Assembly (NCBI GenBank): GCA_022866015.1
Contig: JALHTX010000263.1
Coordinates: 1 to 5,613 of the forward strand
Length of the DNA: 5,613 bases
Reading direction: 5' to 3'
Origin: Thermoplasmatota archaeon
GTDB taxonomy: Archaea > Thermoplasmatota > E2 > DHVEG-1
A model generated the notes under the pieces. It searched no databases. It had not been told where the DNA came from and saw only the letters and a list, made by a program, of their open reading frames with translations. Made by a program: the position numbers and the translations under genes. This document shows, in pieces, positions 1 through 5,069 of this stretch (position 1 is its first letter; the number at the start of each line of letters is the position of its first letter).

Positions 1-64
1 GAATACATATTTAGTTTTAACGAGATGGTACTATAATAATATTTTGAATTACAGTCATTTTCGA

Positions 65-147
65 TTCAAAATCGTTTCAAAAATATTAAAATTATTTCAA
101 AATAGTTTTAAAAAATGTTCAAAACAGCTTTAAAATAATATCAAAAA
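65..147. repeat. Phased A-tract array, probable bent DNA
   Basis: Eight runs of four to six A residues occur at 68-71, 79-83, 88-91, 99-102, 110-115, 121-124, 132-135 and 143-147. Most are preceded by TTC or TTT, giving a loose TTCAAAA unit. The mean centre-to-centre distance is about 10.8 bp, close to one helical turn. Such phasing is known to bend DNA intrinsically and is common at origins, recombination sites and promoters. Which of these applies here cannot be told. The base composition alone would produce some A-runs, but not such regular spacing over seven intervals. Confidence 0.6.
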
Positions 148-148
148 T

Positions 149-171
149 ATGTCATTTTTAAAAAATGACAT
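149..171. repeat. 23-bp perfect palindrome
   Basis: Two 11-bp arms, ATGTCATTTTT and its exact reverse complement, flank a single central A at 160. It directly follows the phased A-tract block. As RNA it would form a hairpin with almost no loop, so a DNA-level dimeric protein site is more natural than a terminator. A weak bidirectional terminator for the short genes to the right remains possible, because T-runs lie in both arms. Confidence 0.55.
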
Positions 172-314
172 GGTTTGCATAACATTGTTTGAAGAGATAT
201 TTATATCAGGATGTGAACACCTTCCAACATGCATGGTATTGTATCCATTGCTTGTGGGGTTTGCGTGGTCGCATACATGGACCGTATTTCAGCTAGATAA
301 GTTAAACTTCTTGC

Positions 315-410
315 CTAAATCCCTATTTGATATACATTTCTTATTGTGACAACATCATATTTAGGTCTTTTTGTGTATTTTTCAATATCAATAATGATAT
401 TTTGTGTCAT
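315..410 (-). CDS. Small coupled ORF, 31 codons, unknown
   Basis: The ATG at 408-410 overlaps the TGA of the upstream small gene as ATGA, the same coupling used in the MCM operon of this window. The peptide begins MTQNIIIDIEKYTKRP, is rich in I, K and Y, and ends at TAG 315-317. An AAGGA sequence lies only three bases before the ATG. After the TAG the same frame stays open for 37 more codons (204-314), so this may be the front of a longer gene cut by a nonsense change. I recognise no family. It may be real because of the ATGA junction, but the length makes a chance ORF possible. Confidence 0.35.
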   Translation of the reverse strand: MTQNIIIDIEKYTKRPKYDVVTIRNVYQIGI

Positions 411-664
411 AATTCCTTCTTCTTTTCAAAATCACATGATTTTATGATTTTGTCTATGATTTTTTTGAGTTGGGATATATAGATGTATAGTTCGTCAGAA
501 TTTTGCGGTATACCTTTGGTATACTTCGTGGGTTGTGCATTTCCAGAAGCAATGTTATGGGCAATTGGCTTAAACAATAAAGTAAAGTTTAGTTTCTGTT
601 CTTTAACAATTTTTTTAATACGGTCATAGTCTTGATTATCAACTTTGAATGAAATCAATTTCAT
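407..664 (-). CDS. Small protein, possible ribbon-helix-helix DNA-binding
   Basis: The product has 85 residues. The start ATG at 662-664 is supported by GAGGT at 671-675, six bases upstream, with a second GGAGG at 682-686. Residues 2-9 (KLISFKVD) could form the beta strand, 11-24 helix 1 and 27-39 helix 2 of a ribbon-helix-helix fold, the usual layout of small archaeal regulators. Residues 57-80 form a second Lys-rich amphipathic helix. No close family is recognised. The gene lies downstream of the ATGTAC palindrome and repeats, and a TATA-like element at 764-773 would place the transcript start inside the palindrome. Autoregulation or origin binding by this protein is therefore a reasonable inference. 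Confidence 0.7.
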   Translation of the reverse strand: MKLISFKVDNQDYDRIKKIVKEQKLNFTLLFKPIAHNIASGNAQPTKYTKGIPQNSDELYIYISQLKKIIDKIIKSCDFEKKKEL

Positions 665-670
665 AATTAG

Positions 671-675
671 ACCTC
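671..675 (-). promoter_or_regulatory. Shine-Dalgarno site GAGGT
   Basis: GAGGT on the minus strand lies six bases before the ATG at 664 and fixes the start of the 85-residue gene. A second match, GGAGG at 682-686, lies a little further upstream. Confidence 0.6.
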
Positions 676-725
676 AAAAAGCCTCCAAATTAGATATACA
701 ATTAGAAAATACCATTCTAAAGGAG

Positions 726-752
726 AATGTACATGTACTGTACATGTACATT
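726..752. repeat. 27-bp perfect palindrome of ATGTAC units
   Basis: Arms of 13 bp (AATGTACATGTAC and its exact reverse complement) flank a single central T at 739. The hexamer ATGTAC occurs at 727-732, 733-738 and 744-749, and its reverse complement interleaves with it. The same hexamer is repeated at 829, 841 and 853. The palindrome lies between the MCM stop and the start of the 85-residue gene. It looks like the binding site of a dimeric or tetrameric DNA-binding protein, as an operator or as part of a replication origin. Confidence 0.85.
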
Positions 753-763
753 GACAGAGTATA

Positions 764-773
764 GATAATATAA
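764..773 (-). promoter_or_regulatory. TATA-like promoter element for the 85-residue gene
   Basis: The minus strand reads TTATATTATC here, and a second candidate, TTATATAC, lies at 792-799. Archaeal transcription usually starts about 25 bases downstream of the TATA centre. From the first element that would be near 742, inside the 27-bp palindrome. A protein bound there would block initiation. The surrounding stretch 757-810 is almost pure A/T, so TATA matches are expected by chance and the assignment is tentative. Confidence 0.35.
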
Positions 774-823
774 TAGATATTATTTTCCAGTGTATATAAT
801 ATTGTTTTTACCATGCTTTTACA

Positions 824-859
824 GGAGTATGTACCTTGTAATGTACATTGTAATGTACT
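824..859. repeat. Three 12-bp phased iteron-like repeats
   Basis: Units of 12 bp lie at 836-847 and 848-859 (TTGTAATGTAC plus A or T, 11 of 12 identical). A degenerate upstream unit at 824-835 keeps only the ATGTAC core. The cores start at 829, 841 and 853, exactly 12 bp apart. The same core builds the palindrome at 726-752, and an AT-rich tract separates the two blocks. Short direct repeats next to an AT-rich segment and a helicase gene are the usual architecture of an iteron origin. They could equally be operator sites. Confidence 0.7.
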
Positions 860-873
860 ATAGAAGTGGCTGT

Positions 874-2796
874 TCATTCAACCACCTTTTGCAAATATAT
901 CTTGCTATCCTTCCCTTTAAAAAGAAAATCTTTGTCAATCAATACCTGTATATCATGTTCTTTGTAACCATATCCTAAAATATCATTCCAATAACAAGGC
1001 AAAACCCCTTCAACTGCTTGAAGTATTCTTTTTTCACTTGTCGTTATACCCGTCAATATTGAATCTATATCCTTTACCCCAAGAGTATCCAGACTGCAAT
1101 CAAAGAGTTCAATGGCTCTTTCTGCATCAGTATCATTTGCAATTGTTGCTAATCTCGAACGTGCTCTTGCTTCTGTTAACCTACGTATCGCTTCGTAATG
1201 TCTATAGCCTATATGATAATCTTCTATCTTTCTACGCGTTAAGAACCAGTCGATTATTTTGTTGTTTATTTTCTCTGATATAACTGGTTTTATTTTTTGT
1301 GCGCAATGTATGTATTTCCTTAAAAAATCAGGTGTTAATAATTCGTCATTATCAATAGATTTATTATAAATTGTTTTGTGTATGTGCTGTATTGTTTTTC
1401 TATCTGTTTCTGGTTCAGGCGTATCGGTTACTGCAAATATAAGGTCAAAACGTGAAAGTAAAGCTGCTTCAATATCTATTTGATTCACATATTTTTTATC
1501 AAAGTCATCAAACCTTCCCATTTTAGGATTCATGCTTCCAAGTATACTTGTTCTAGCTGCTAGACTTTGGTTTACGCTCCCCATTTTACTCTGCTCGACC
1601 ACACCTTGTTCCATTGGTCCATGTAGGCAGCCTTGTACTTCTTTTGGTAGTTTATCAAATTCATCAAGATAACATATACCGTTATTTGCCCTTACCAGTG
1701 CTCCTGCTTGTAGTATCCATCCTTCGCCAAGTGGGTCTTTTACTGCTCCTGCTGTTATACCTGCTGCTGTTGCACCACGTCCACTTGCTTTGGTAAAGAT
1801 AGGTGCAACTGCCGCGCTTGCTTGCATTAATGAGCTTTTTACGGTTCCTGGATCACCAACAAGTAGGATGTGTATGCTCCCTCTTTTTGTAATCCCATCA
1901 AGTAAATCGTACCATACTCCCCCTAATTGCTGCAGCAGCAATGATTCTTTCAACACTATATGACCATATACGCTAGGTGCAAAACTCTTAATCAGTATGA
2001 GCCACAAATCCTCCGAATTTTTAAGTTTTTTTGATTTTTCAGATTCTTCCACTGTAATAAACTCTAAGTTTTTTGAATGTGATTTTTCAAAACCATAGGT
2101 GTGAAAAAAAGTCTCCTGCGTTAGTTGTTTCTGCTGTTGATTTATGGAATACTGTCCGTTAATCGTTATTGTTTCTCCAGGTAAAACTCTATTACAATGT
2201 GTCTTATAGCAATGTACTTCCAGTTCCCTTCTATATGGCTCATAGTAAGGATTTGTTATTAACATCTTTTGAAAATCAATATATTTTGATAACGATGTCA
2301 ATAGGTGGAAATCAGATATCCGTCCGCATCCTCCTTGGTCTTCATAGCATTCTGTTGGTTGTTTTATATATTCCTCATTCTGCTCTATTTTTATTATGGC
2401 AGCACATTTTGAACATTGAAAGGCACCAACAAACAATTTTGGGTTTACACTCGTAATCTGTAGTATTATTCCTTCAATTGATTGTAATTTGTTAAGATCG
2501 TCAGTTCTCAGGTCCGCTATGTTTTTTTCAGCTATTGGATATAAACCTGTTATTTCTATCTGGCTATCTTTTAGTTCTTGTTCTTCTAATGCATATTCCA
2601 AATTCACTATTGCCTTCATCGGTTTCTCTAGTAGTAATTGTCCTAGCTCAGGATTTGCTTTATCTACTTTTTCAAAATTAAGTATAAAAACATTATTTGT
2701 TTTTGCTGTTTCTAATTCAGGTTTTAGGTATTTGTTATCTGTAAGTAGATGTTTCCATTGTTCTACCGTTGTAACATCTTTGATTATTTTAGTCAA
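874..2796 (-). CDS. MCM-family replicative DNA helicase (element-encoded)
   Basis: This is a 640-residue hexameric 3'-5' DNA helicase of the archaeal/eukaryotic MCM family, which unwinds DNA at replication forks. Residues 48-245 match the MCM N-terminal domain, with a zinc site at C128, C131, C150 and C157. The AAA+ core has Walker A GDPGTVKS (314-321), Walker B CYLDEFDK (375-382, D378 E379), sensor 1 N423 in SMNP, the arginine-finger motif LLSRFD (R449) and a sensor 2 region around IRRLTEA (537-543). Residues 580-640 fit the C-terminal winged helix. The start is TTG at 2794-2796, overlapping the upstream gene by 8 bases, with AAGGGG ten bases before it. The next ATG would delete 59 residues of the N-domain. 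The protein is somewhat shorter than typical chromosomal archaeal MCMs and differs at usually conserved spots (GSMNP instead of AANP). With an integrase nearby, it is most likely the replication protein of a mobile element and not the host's own MCM. Confidence 0.96.
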   Translation of the reverse strand: MTKIIKDVTTVEQWKHLLTDNKYLKPELETAKTNNVFILNFEKVDKANPELGQLLLEKPMKAIVNLEYALEEQELKDSQIEITGLYPIAEKNIADLRTDDLNKLQSIEGIILQITSVNPKLFVGAFQCSKCAAIIKIEQNEEYIKQPTECYEDQGGCGRISDFHLLTSLSKYIDFQKMLITNPYYEPYRRELEVHCYKTHCNRVLPGETITINGQYSINQQQKQLTQETFFHTYGFEKSHSKNLEFITVEESEKSKKLKNSEDLWLILIKSFAPSVYGHIVLKESLLLQQLGGVWYDLLDGITKRGSIHILLVGDPGTVKSSLMQASAAVAPIFTKASGRGATAAGITAGAVKDPLGEGWILQAGALVRANNGICYLDEFDKLPKEVQGCLHGPMEQGVVEQSKMGSVNQSLAARTSILGSMNPKMGRFDDFDKKYVNQIDIEAALLSRFDLIFAVTDTPEPETDRKTIQHIHKTIYNKSIDNDELLTPDFLRKYIHCAQKIKPVISEKINNKIIDWFLTRRKIEDYHIGYRHYEAIRRLTEARARSRLATIANDTDAERAIELFDCSLDTLGVKDIDSILTGITTSEKRILQAVEGVLPCYWNDILGYGYKEHDIQVLIDKDFLFKGKDSKIYLQKVVE

Positions 2797-3061
2797 CCGG
2801 TACCAGCCCCTTATGCAAGTCCTGCAGTTTTGTTTTTTTCAGTGTATCCTGTTGTTTAGCTCGGGTTAGTTTCTGTTCCAATTGTAATCGTTCTCGGTTG
2901 TTGTTTTCTATTCTTTCTTGTATTATTTCGGGGTCTGATTGCATTTTTTGTTCTATAGCGTTTATTAACAATTCATTCCATGGTAATCTATTGTCTTTAG
3001 CATATTTGAAGTATTTTTCAGGGATTGTCGTATGCACTTGCTTATATTGTATGTCACTCAT
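2789..3061 (-). CDS. Ribbon-helix-helix-like protein with coiled-coil tail
   Basis: The product has 90 residues. Residues 7-40 (from KQVHTTIPEKYFKYAK to NAIEQKM) resemble small archaeal ribbon-helix-helix proteins: a TTIP strand, a Tyr/Ala/Lys-rich helix, a turn with a Trp, then a second helix. Residues 44-78 are highly charged with E, R, K and Q and have heptad-like leucines, so a coiled-coil is likely. The ATG overlaps the TGA of the 33-residue gene as ATGA, and the TAA overlaps the MCM TTG start by 8 bases. This is translational coupling to the helicase. A role as operon repressor or as a helicase/origin partner is inferred. Family membership is judged by eye only. Confidence 0.8.
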   Translation of the reverse strand: MSDIQYKQVHTTIPEKYFKYAKDNRLPWNELLINAIEQKMQSDPEIIQERIENNNRERLQLEQKLTRAKQQDTLKKTKLQDLHKGLVPVD

Positions 3062-3159
3062 GGCATCCCTTTCCCATTCTCAAAATCCTTGCATTCTTTC
3101 GAGCATTGCCTTATGTCGTTTCCAAGTATGCAAATTTGCTCATCTGTAAACTCTGTCAT
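3058..3159 (-). CDS. 33-residue Cys-containing miniprotein, unknown
   Basis: This very short gene starts at ATG 3157-3159, sharing its A with the last base of the preceding gene's TGA (TGATG junction). It ends with TGA at 3058-3060 inside an ATGA junction with the next gene. AGGGGTGG at 3168-3175 gives a good archaeal ribosome binding site, with nine bases between GGTG and ATG. The peptide begins MTEFTDEQICILG and ends ENGKGMP, with cysteines at 10, 19 and 23, so metal binding or a disulfide is possible. The exact tiling between two coupled genes and the strong ribosome site argue that it is real despite its length. I recognise no family. Confidence 0.65.
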   Translation of the reverse strand: MTEFTDEQICILGNDIRQCSKECKDFENGKGMP

Positions 3160-3353
3160 CACTTTCGCCACCCCTGACCTAGTTCCCTGATTTCTGCGAT
3201 TTCAGTAAATTTGATAATCCTTAGTTTATTATCAGCAAGAAAAACTATAGAGTCATCGTCAACACTCTCAAGATATCCATCAATAATAAATCCGTCATTT
3301 TTTTTGAGTGAAGTATGTTTATTTTTTAAGCGTTCTAATGTTGTCTTATCCAT
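3159..3353 (-). CDS. Small beta-rich protein, possibly SH3/Sm-like barrel
   Basis: The product has 64 residues from ATG 3351-3353. A longer reading from GTG 3363-3365 is open, but that GTG is itself part of a good AGAGGTG ribosome site nine bases before the ATG, so the ATG is preferred. After a short basic helix (residues 3-18), residues 20-57 alternate as strands: GFIIDGYLESV, SIVFLAD, KLRIIKF and AEIREL, with acidic turns. This pattern resembles small SH3-like or Sm-like barrels, but no signature is decisive. It is followed by a TGATG overlap with the 33-residue gene, placing it in the MCM operon. A nucleic-acid-binding accessory role is inferred only. Confidence 0.75.
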   Translation of the reverse strand: MDKTTLERLKNKHTSLKKNDGFIIDGYLESVDDDSIVFLADNKLRIIKFTEIAEIRELGQGWRK

Positions 3354-3362
3354 CGCAACCAA

Positions 3363-3369
3363 CACCTCT
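3363..3369 (-). promoter_or_regulatory. Shine-Dalgarno site AGAGGTG deciding a start
   Basis: AGAGGTG on the minus strand lies nine bases before the ATG at 3353. It contains the GTG (3363-3365) that an automatic call would take as the start. A ribosome site is the simpler role, which shortens the encoded protein from 68 to 64 residues. Confidence 0.65.
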
Positions 3370-3376
3370 TAAAAAA

Positions 3377-3499
3377 TTACTCTAACGCCTCAAACTTTTT
3401 TTTAAAAAATTCAACTGCTTCTTTAAGACTAAAATTTTTTCTTTTTAAAAATTCTTCAACTATATCTGCTTTCACGTCTGCCATATATATTTCGTCCAT
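3377..3499 (-). CDS. Small helical protein, 40 codons, or 3' part of a split gene
   Basis: From ATG 3497-3499 to TAA 3377-3379 the peptide begins MDEIYMADVKADIVEEFLKR and ends FFKKKFEALE. It is Lys/Glu-rich and strongly helical, like a real small archaeal protein. A second ATG lies at 3482-3484. A fine GGGAGGT lies at 3516-3522, but 16 bases before the first ATG, which is far. The frame stays open upstream to a TAA at 3533-3535, encoding protein-like WEVTSAKS without any start codon. That fits a longer gene entered from another frame (see 3456-3590). It is probably the first gene of the MCM operon, with 23 bases to the next start. No family is recognised. Confidence 0.5.
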   Translation of the reverse strand: MDEIYMADVKADIVEEFLKRKNFSLKEAVEFFKKKFEALE

Positions 3500-3590
3500 C
3501 GATTTCGCAGACGTTACCTCCCAGTCGAGTTTTTATGTGTTCCAGTAGAATACTCATGCCTTTACGGCAAACACTTTCTGGGAAATACAT
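3456..3590 (-). CDS. Overlapping small ORF, likely 5' part of a frameshifted gene
   Basis: From ATG 3588-3590 to TGA 3456-3458 it encodes 44 residues beginning MYFPESVCRKGMSILLEHIK. The first 23 residues read like a normal protein. The end is Arg/Ser/Gly-rich and overlaps the 40-codon ORF in a different frame. Removing one G from the GGG at 3520-3522 joins residue L23 directly to EVTSAKS and then to the 40-codon ORF, giving one 70-residue protein. The sequence therefore suggests a +1 frameshift (mutation, sequencing error or programmed). AAGGGTG lies 14 bases before the ATG, and a TATA-like element at 3636-3643 would start a short leader here. Confidence 0.35.
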   Translation of the reverse strand: MYFPESVCRKGMSILLEHIKTRLGGNVCEIDGRNIYGRRESRYS

Positions 3591-3635
3591 AGCCAGTATA
3601 GTTGCACCCTTTTCGGGGCTCTGCTATAATATTTC

Positions 3636-3643
3636 AAATATAA
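3636..3643 (-). promoter_or_regulatory. TATA-like promoter of the MCM operon
   Basis: The minus strand reads TTATATTT. A start about 25 bases downstream would fall near 3614, giving a leader of about 24 bases before the ATG at 3590. The leader would contain a GC-rich patch with CCC and GGG (around 3607-3618) and AAGGGTG. The patch is flanked by TATAG (3597-3601) and CTATA (3624-3628), which could close a weak hairpin. This is the only promoter-like site I see between the integrase and MCM, so it probably drives the coupled operon. The region is AT-rich and the call is tentative. Confidence 0.4.
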
Positions 3644-3664
3644 TAATAGTTAAAAAAGTTTTTG

Positions 3665-3743
3665 ATAAAAAATAGATGGAAGGATGAGCCTCTCTACAAA
3701 ATGAGTAGTGGCTCTTTTATTGGCAGACTAATTGCCCTTCCAT
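3665..3743 (-). terminator. Nested inverted-repeat structure and T-run after integrase
   Basis: An outer stem ATGGAAGG (3676-3683) pairs with CCTTCCAT (3736-3743). Inside it are two hairpins. GAGCC (3686-3690) pairs with GGCTC (3710-3714) and is extended by CTAC/GTAG around a 7-base loop. GGCA (3722-3725) pairs with TGCC (3733-3736) around another 7-base loop. In the minus direction the structure begins 24 bases after the integrase stop and is followed by a T-run at 3665-3672, as expected for a terminator. The 68-bp size and the cloverleaf-like three-way junction are unusual for a simple terminator. It lacks the T-loop and anticodon-loop signature bases of a tRNA on either strand. Confidence 0.5.
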
Positions 3744-3767
3744 ATTCAAAATAAAGATATTGGTATT

Positions 3768-4997
3768 TTATTTTTTCTCAAATTCTTTATTTCTATCTAT
3801 TATCAATCCTGCTCGCACGAAGGCACGAGACAAATCATTTAGTTCACGCTCTAACTGTAAAATTCTCTCATCTTTCTCTTTTAATGATTCGTTTATACTT
3901 GTTAAATCTTGAGGGATGTCATAAATAAGTAAACTTTTCACATGACTATCATATTCTTGTTTTAATTTTGTTCTCATTTCAGTACTATCAAAATCTTTGT
4001 ATGCTTTGTCAAGTTCTGAGAAATGACCACCCATAAAGTTAACATATTCAGGGTTTGTCCTATCAGAAGTTAATTGTGTATACCAGAACCTTCTAAGGCT
4101 GTGAATGTTATATAAGTATCTTGGGTATTTAAGCTTAAAATTTTCATCTTTATTACTATATGGTTCTCCTGCTTTCTCTAGTAAACCAGACCACATCCTT
4201 TGAGCATTACTGTAATCAAATGGAAAGATACGATTATCAAGCTGCATAATCTCTTCTCTAGTTAGTTGTACTCCATCCTTGAATATATACCATATAAACC
4301 CTTGTCCTTTTGCTATTTGCTTTCGCTTTACTTCATAACCCATACTTGTCAATTTATCTCTAAGAAACTTAGATTTCTTGTATATGAGTTGTAAAAGTTT
4401 TTGCCTTTCTGATTTCCATAATTTTAAAAGTTCTTGTACTTCCTCTGAAAAAAAAGTGTATCTTGAGTATTCTCCTTTTGTTATTTCTTCAGATAATTCA
4501 ATAGTTCTTTTGTCTAAGTTTATATCATTAAATGTCAATGAAAGAGCTTCATCAATCCTTAAACCTGTACAAGCACAGAATAAAAACAAGGTTTTACTCT
4601 TTAAATCAGCATATCCCAGTATCTCTTTCAATTCTTTTTGTGTTGGTGTCGCTTTCTTTGTAATAGACCTTATGGTTCTTTTAAGGTTGTTTCTTTGTCT
4701 TAGGTCATCCATTAAGTTTTCTTTAATTGTTACATCATGTCTAGTAAGATATTTTTTAATTATTGAAAGCCCTGCAGCTTGTGTCTTTTTAGGTTTGTTT
4801 TCTATTAGTTGAGCATACTTCCACAGGTCTTCAGTTATTTCTTCTATTGGTTTCTTTGTATAATTGTCAGGTTCTTTGTTAATGGTTGTGAAATAGTTTC
4901 TAAGGTAAGTTTTACAAGTATCTCTGGTATCCTTATTTTTGTAGTATTTGACTAAGTAATTTTCAACTTCTTTTGATTTCCATTTGGGGATTTTCAT
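3768..4997 (-). CDS. Tyrosine recombinase / integrase
   Basis: This 409-residue site-specific recombinase joins or excises DNA by forming a 3'-phosphotyrosine link. Residues 7-100 form the helical core-binding domain. The catalytic domain (about 115-350) shows R147 in CTGLRIDEALSL, K174 in the beta hairpin, H299-x-x-R302 in NIHSLRRFW, H325 in MGGHFSELD and the nucleophile Y333 in AYKDF. The H-to-Y spacing is 8 residues. All six expected positions are present, so it should be active. Between K174 and HxxR there is extra material (about 200-255, Lys-rich). Residues 365-392 form a probable coiled-coil after the catalytic domain. The start ATG 4995-4997 has no clear ribosome site. AT-rich TATA candidates lie at 5012-5031, so a leaderless transcript is possible. 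It is not the host XerA type, given its length and tail. It probably catalyses integration of the surrounding element. Confidence 0.95.
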   Translation of the reverse strand: MKIPKWKSKEVENYLVKYYKNKDTRDTCKTYLRNYFTTINKEPDNYTKKPIEEITEDLWKYAQLIENKPKKTQAAGLSIIKKYLTRHDVTIKENLMDDLRQRNNLKRTIRSITKKATPTQKELKEILGYADLKSKTLFLFCACTGLRIDEALSLTFNDINLDKRTIELSEEITKGEYSRYTFFSEEVQELLKLWKSERQKLLQLIYKKSKFLRDKLTSMGYEVKRKQIAKGQGFIWYIFKDGVQLTREEIMQLDNRIFPFDYSNAQRMWSGLLEKAGEPYSNKDENFKLKYPRYLYNIHSLRRFWYTQLTSDRTNPEYVNFMGGHFSELDKAYKDFDSTEMRTKLKQEYDSHVKSLLIYDIPQDLTSINESLKEKDERILQLERELNDLSRAFVRAGLIIDRNKEFEKK

Positions 4998-5011
4998 AAA
5001 AGTAGATATAC

Positions 5012-5031
5012 AATATAAGTTAAAATATTTT
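5012..5031 (-). promoter_or_regulatory. Possible TATA element of the integrase gene
   Basis: The minus strand carries CTTATATT (5012-5019) and an AT-rich AATATTTTA just upstream (around 5022-5030), 15 to 33 bases before the ATG at 4997. The distance fits a leaderless or nearly leaderless archaeal transcript. The 72-bp gap to the radical SAM gene has no other feature I can support. Confidence 0.3.
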
Positions 5032-5069
5032 TCTGTTGTTAGCTTAAATAAAACTCTATTTTTTATTTT

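Larger units (their letters stand above)
1..314. other. Gene-free left end
   Basis: No convincing coding region was found here on either strand. The only long open stretch on the plus strand (149-349) starts inside a palindrome and has no ribosome binding site or family resemblance. On the minus strand, positions 204-314 stay open in the frame of the 31-codon ORF beyond its TAG, then close with TAA at 201-203. The block holds phased A-tracts (65-147) and a palindrome (149-171), listed separately. Positions 210-300 are visibly less AT-rich than the A-tract block. I looked for a tRNA or its T-loop consensus here and saw none. Confidence 0.6.

Noticed and set aside
149..349. Plus-strand 66-codon frame
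   Set aside because: It starts inside the 23-bp palindrome, has no ribosome site, is the only plus-strand candidate there, and overlaps the antisense of the 31-codon ORF.
35..404. Near-repeat AATAATATTTTG (35-46) and AATGATATTTTG (393-404), each followed by GTCAT, as possible duplicated ends
   Set aside because: Only 12 bp with one mismatch in very AT-rich DNA, and the spacing before GTCAT differs. Chance is sufficient.
674..877. Minus-strand 67-codon frame that starts in an ATGA overlap with the MCM stop and fills the gap to the next gene
   Set aside because: It runs through the palindrome and the phased repeats, so its Tyr/Cys/Ser/Met-rich composition comes from the repeated hexamer. It resembles no protein family. 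The ATGA junction is suggestive but can arise by chance at a TGA stop.
2489..2869. Plus-strand 126-codon frame, and 4378-4812 with 144 codons
   Set aside because: They lie antisense to well-supported MCM and integrase coding sequence and show the Ser/Phe/Leu-rich composition typical of antisense shadows.
3676..3743. A functional tRNA gene
   Set aside because: The size and junction fit, but there is no TTCGA-type T-loop, no U33-like base in the anticodon loop on either strand, and the arm lengths are wrong.
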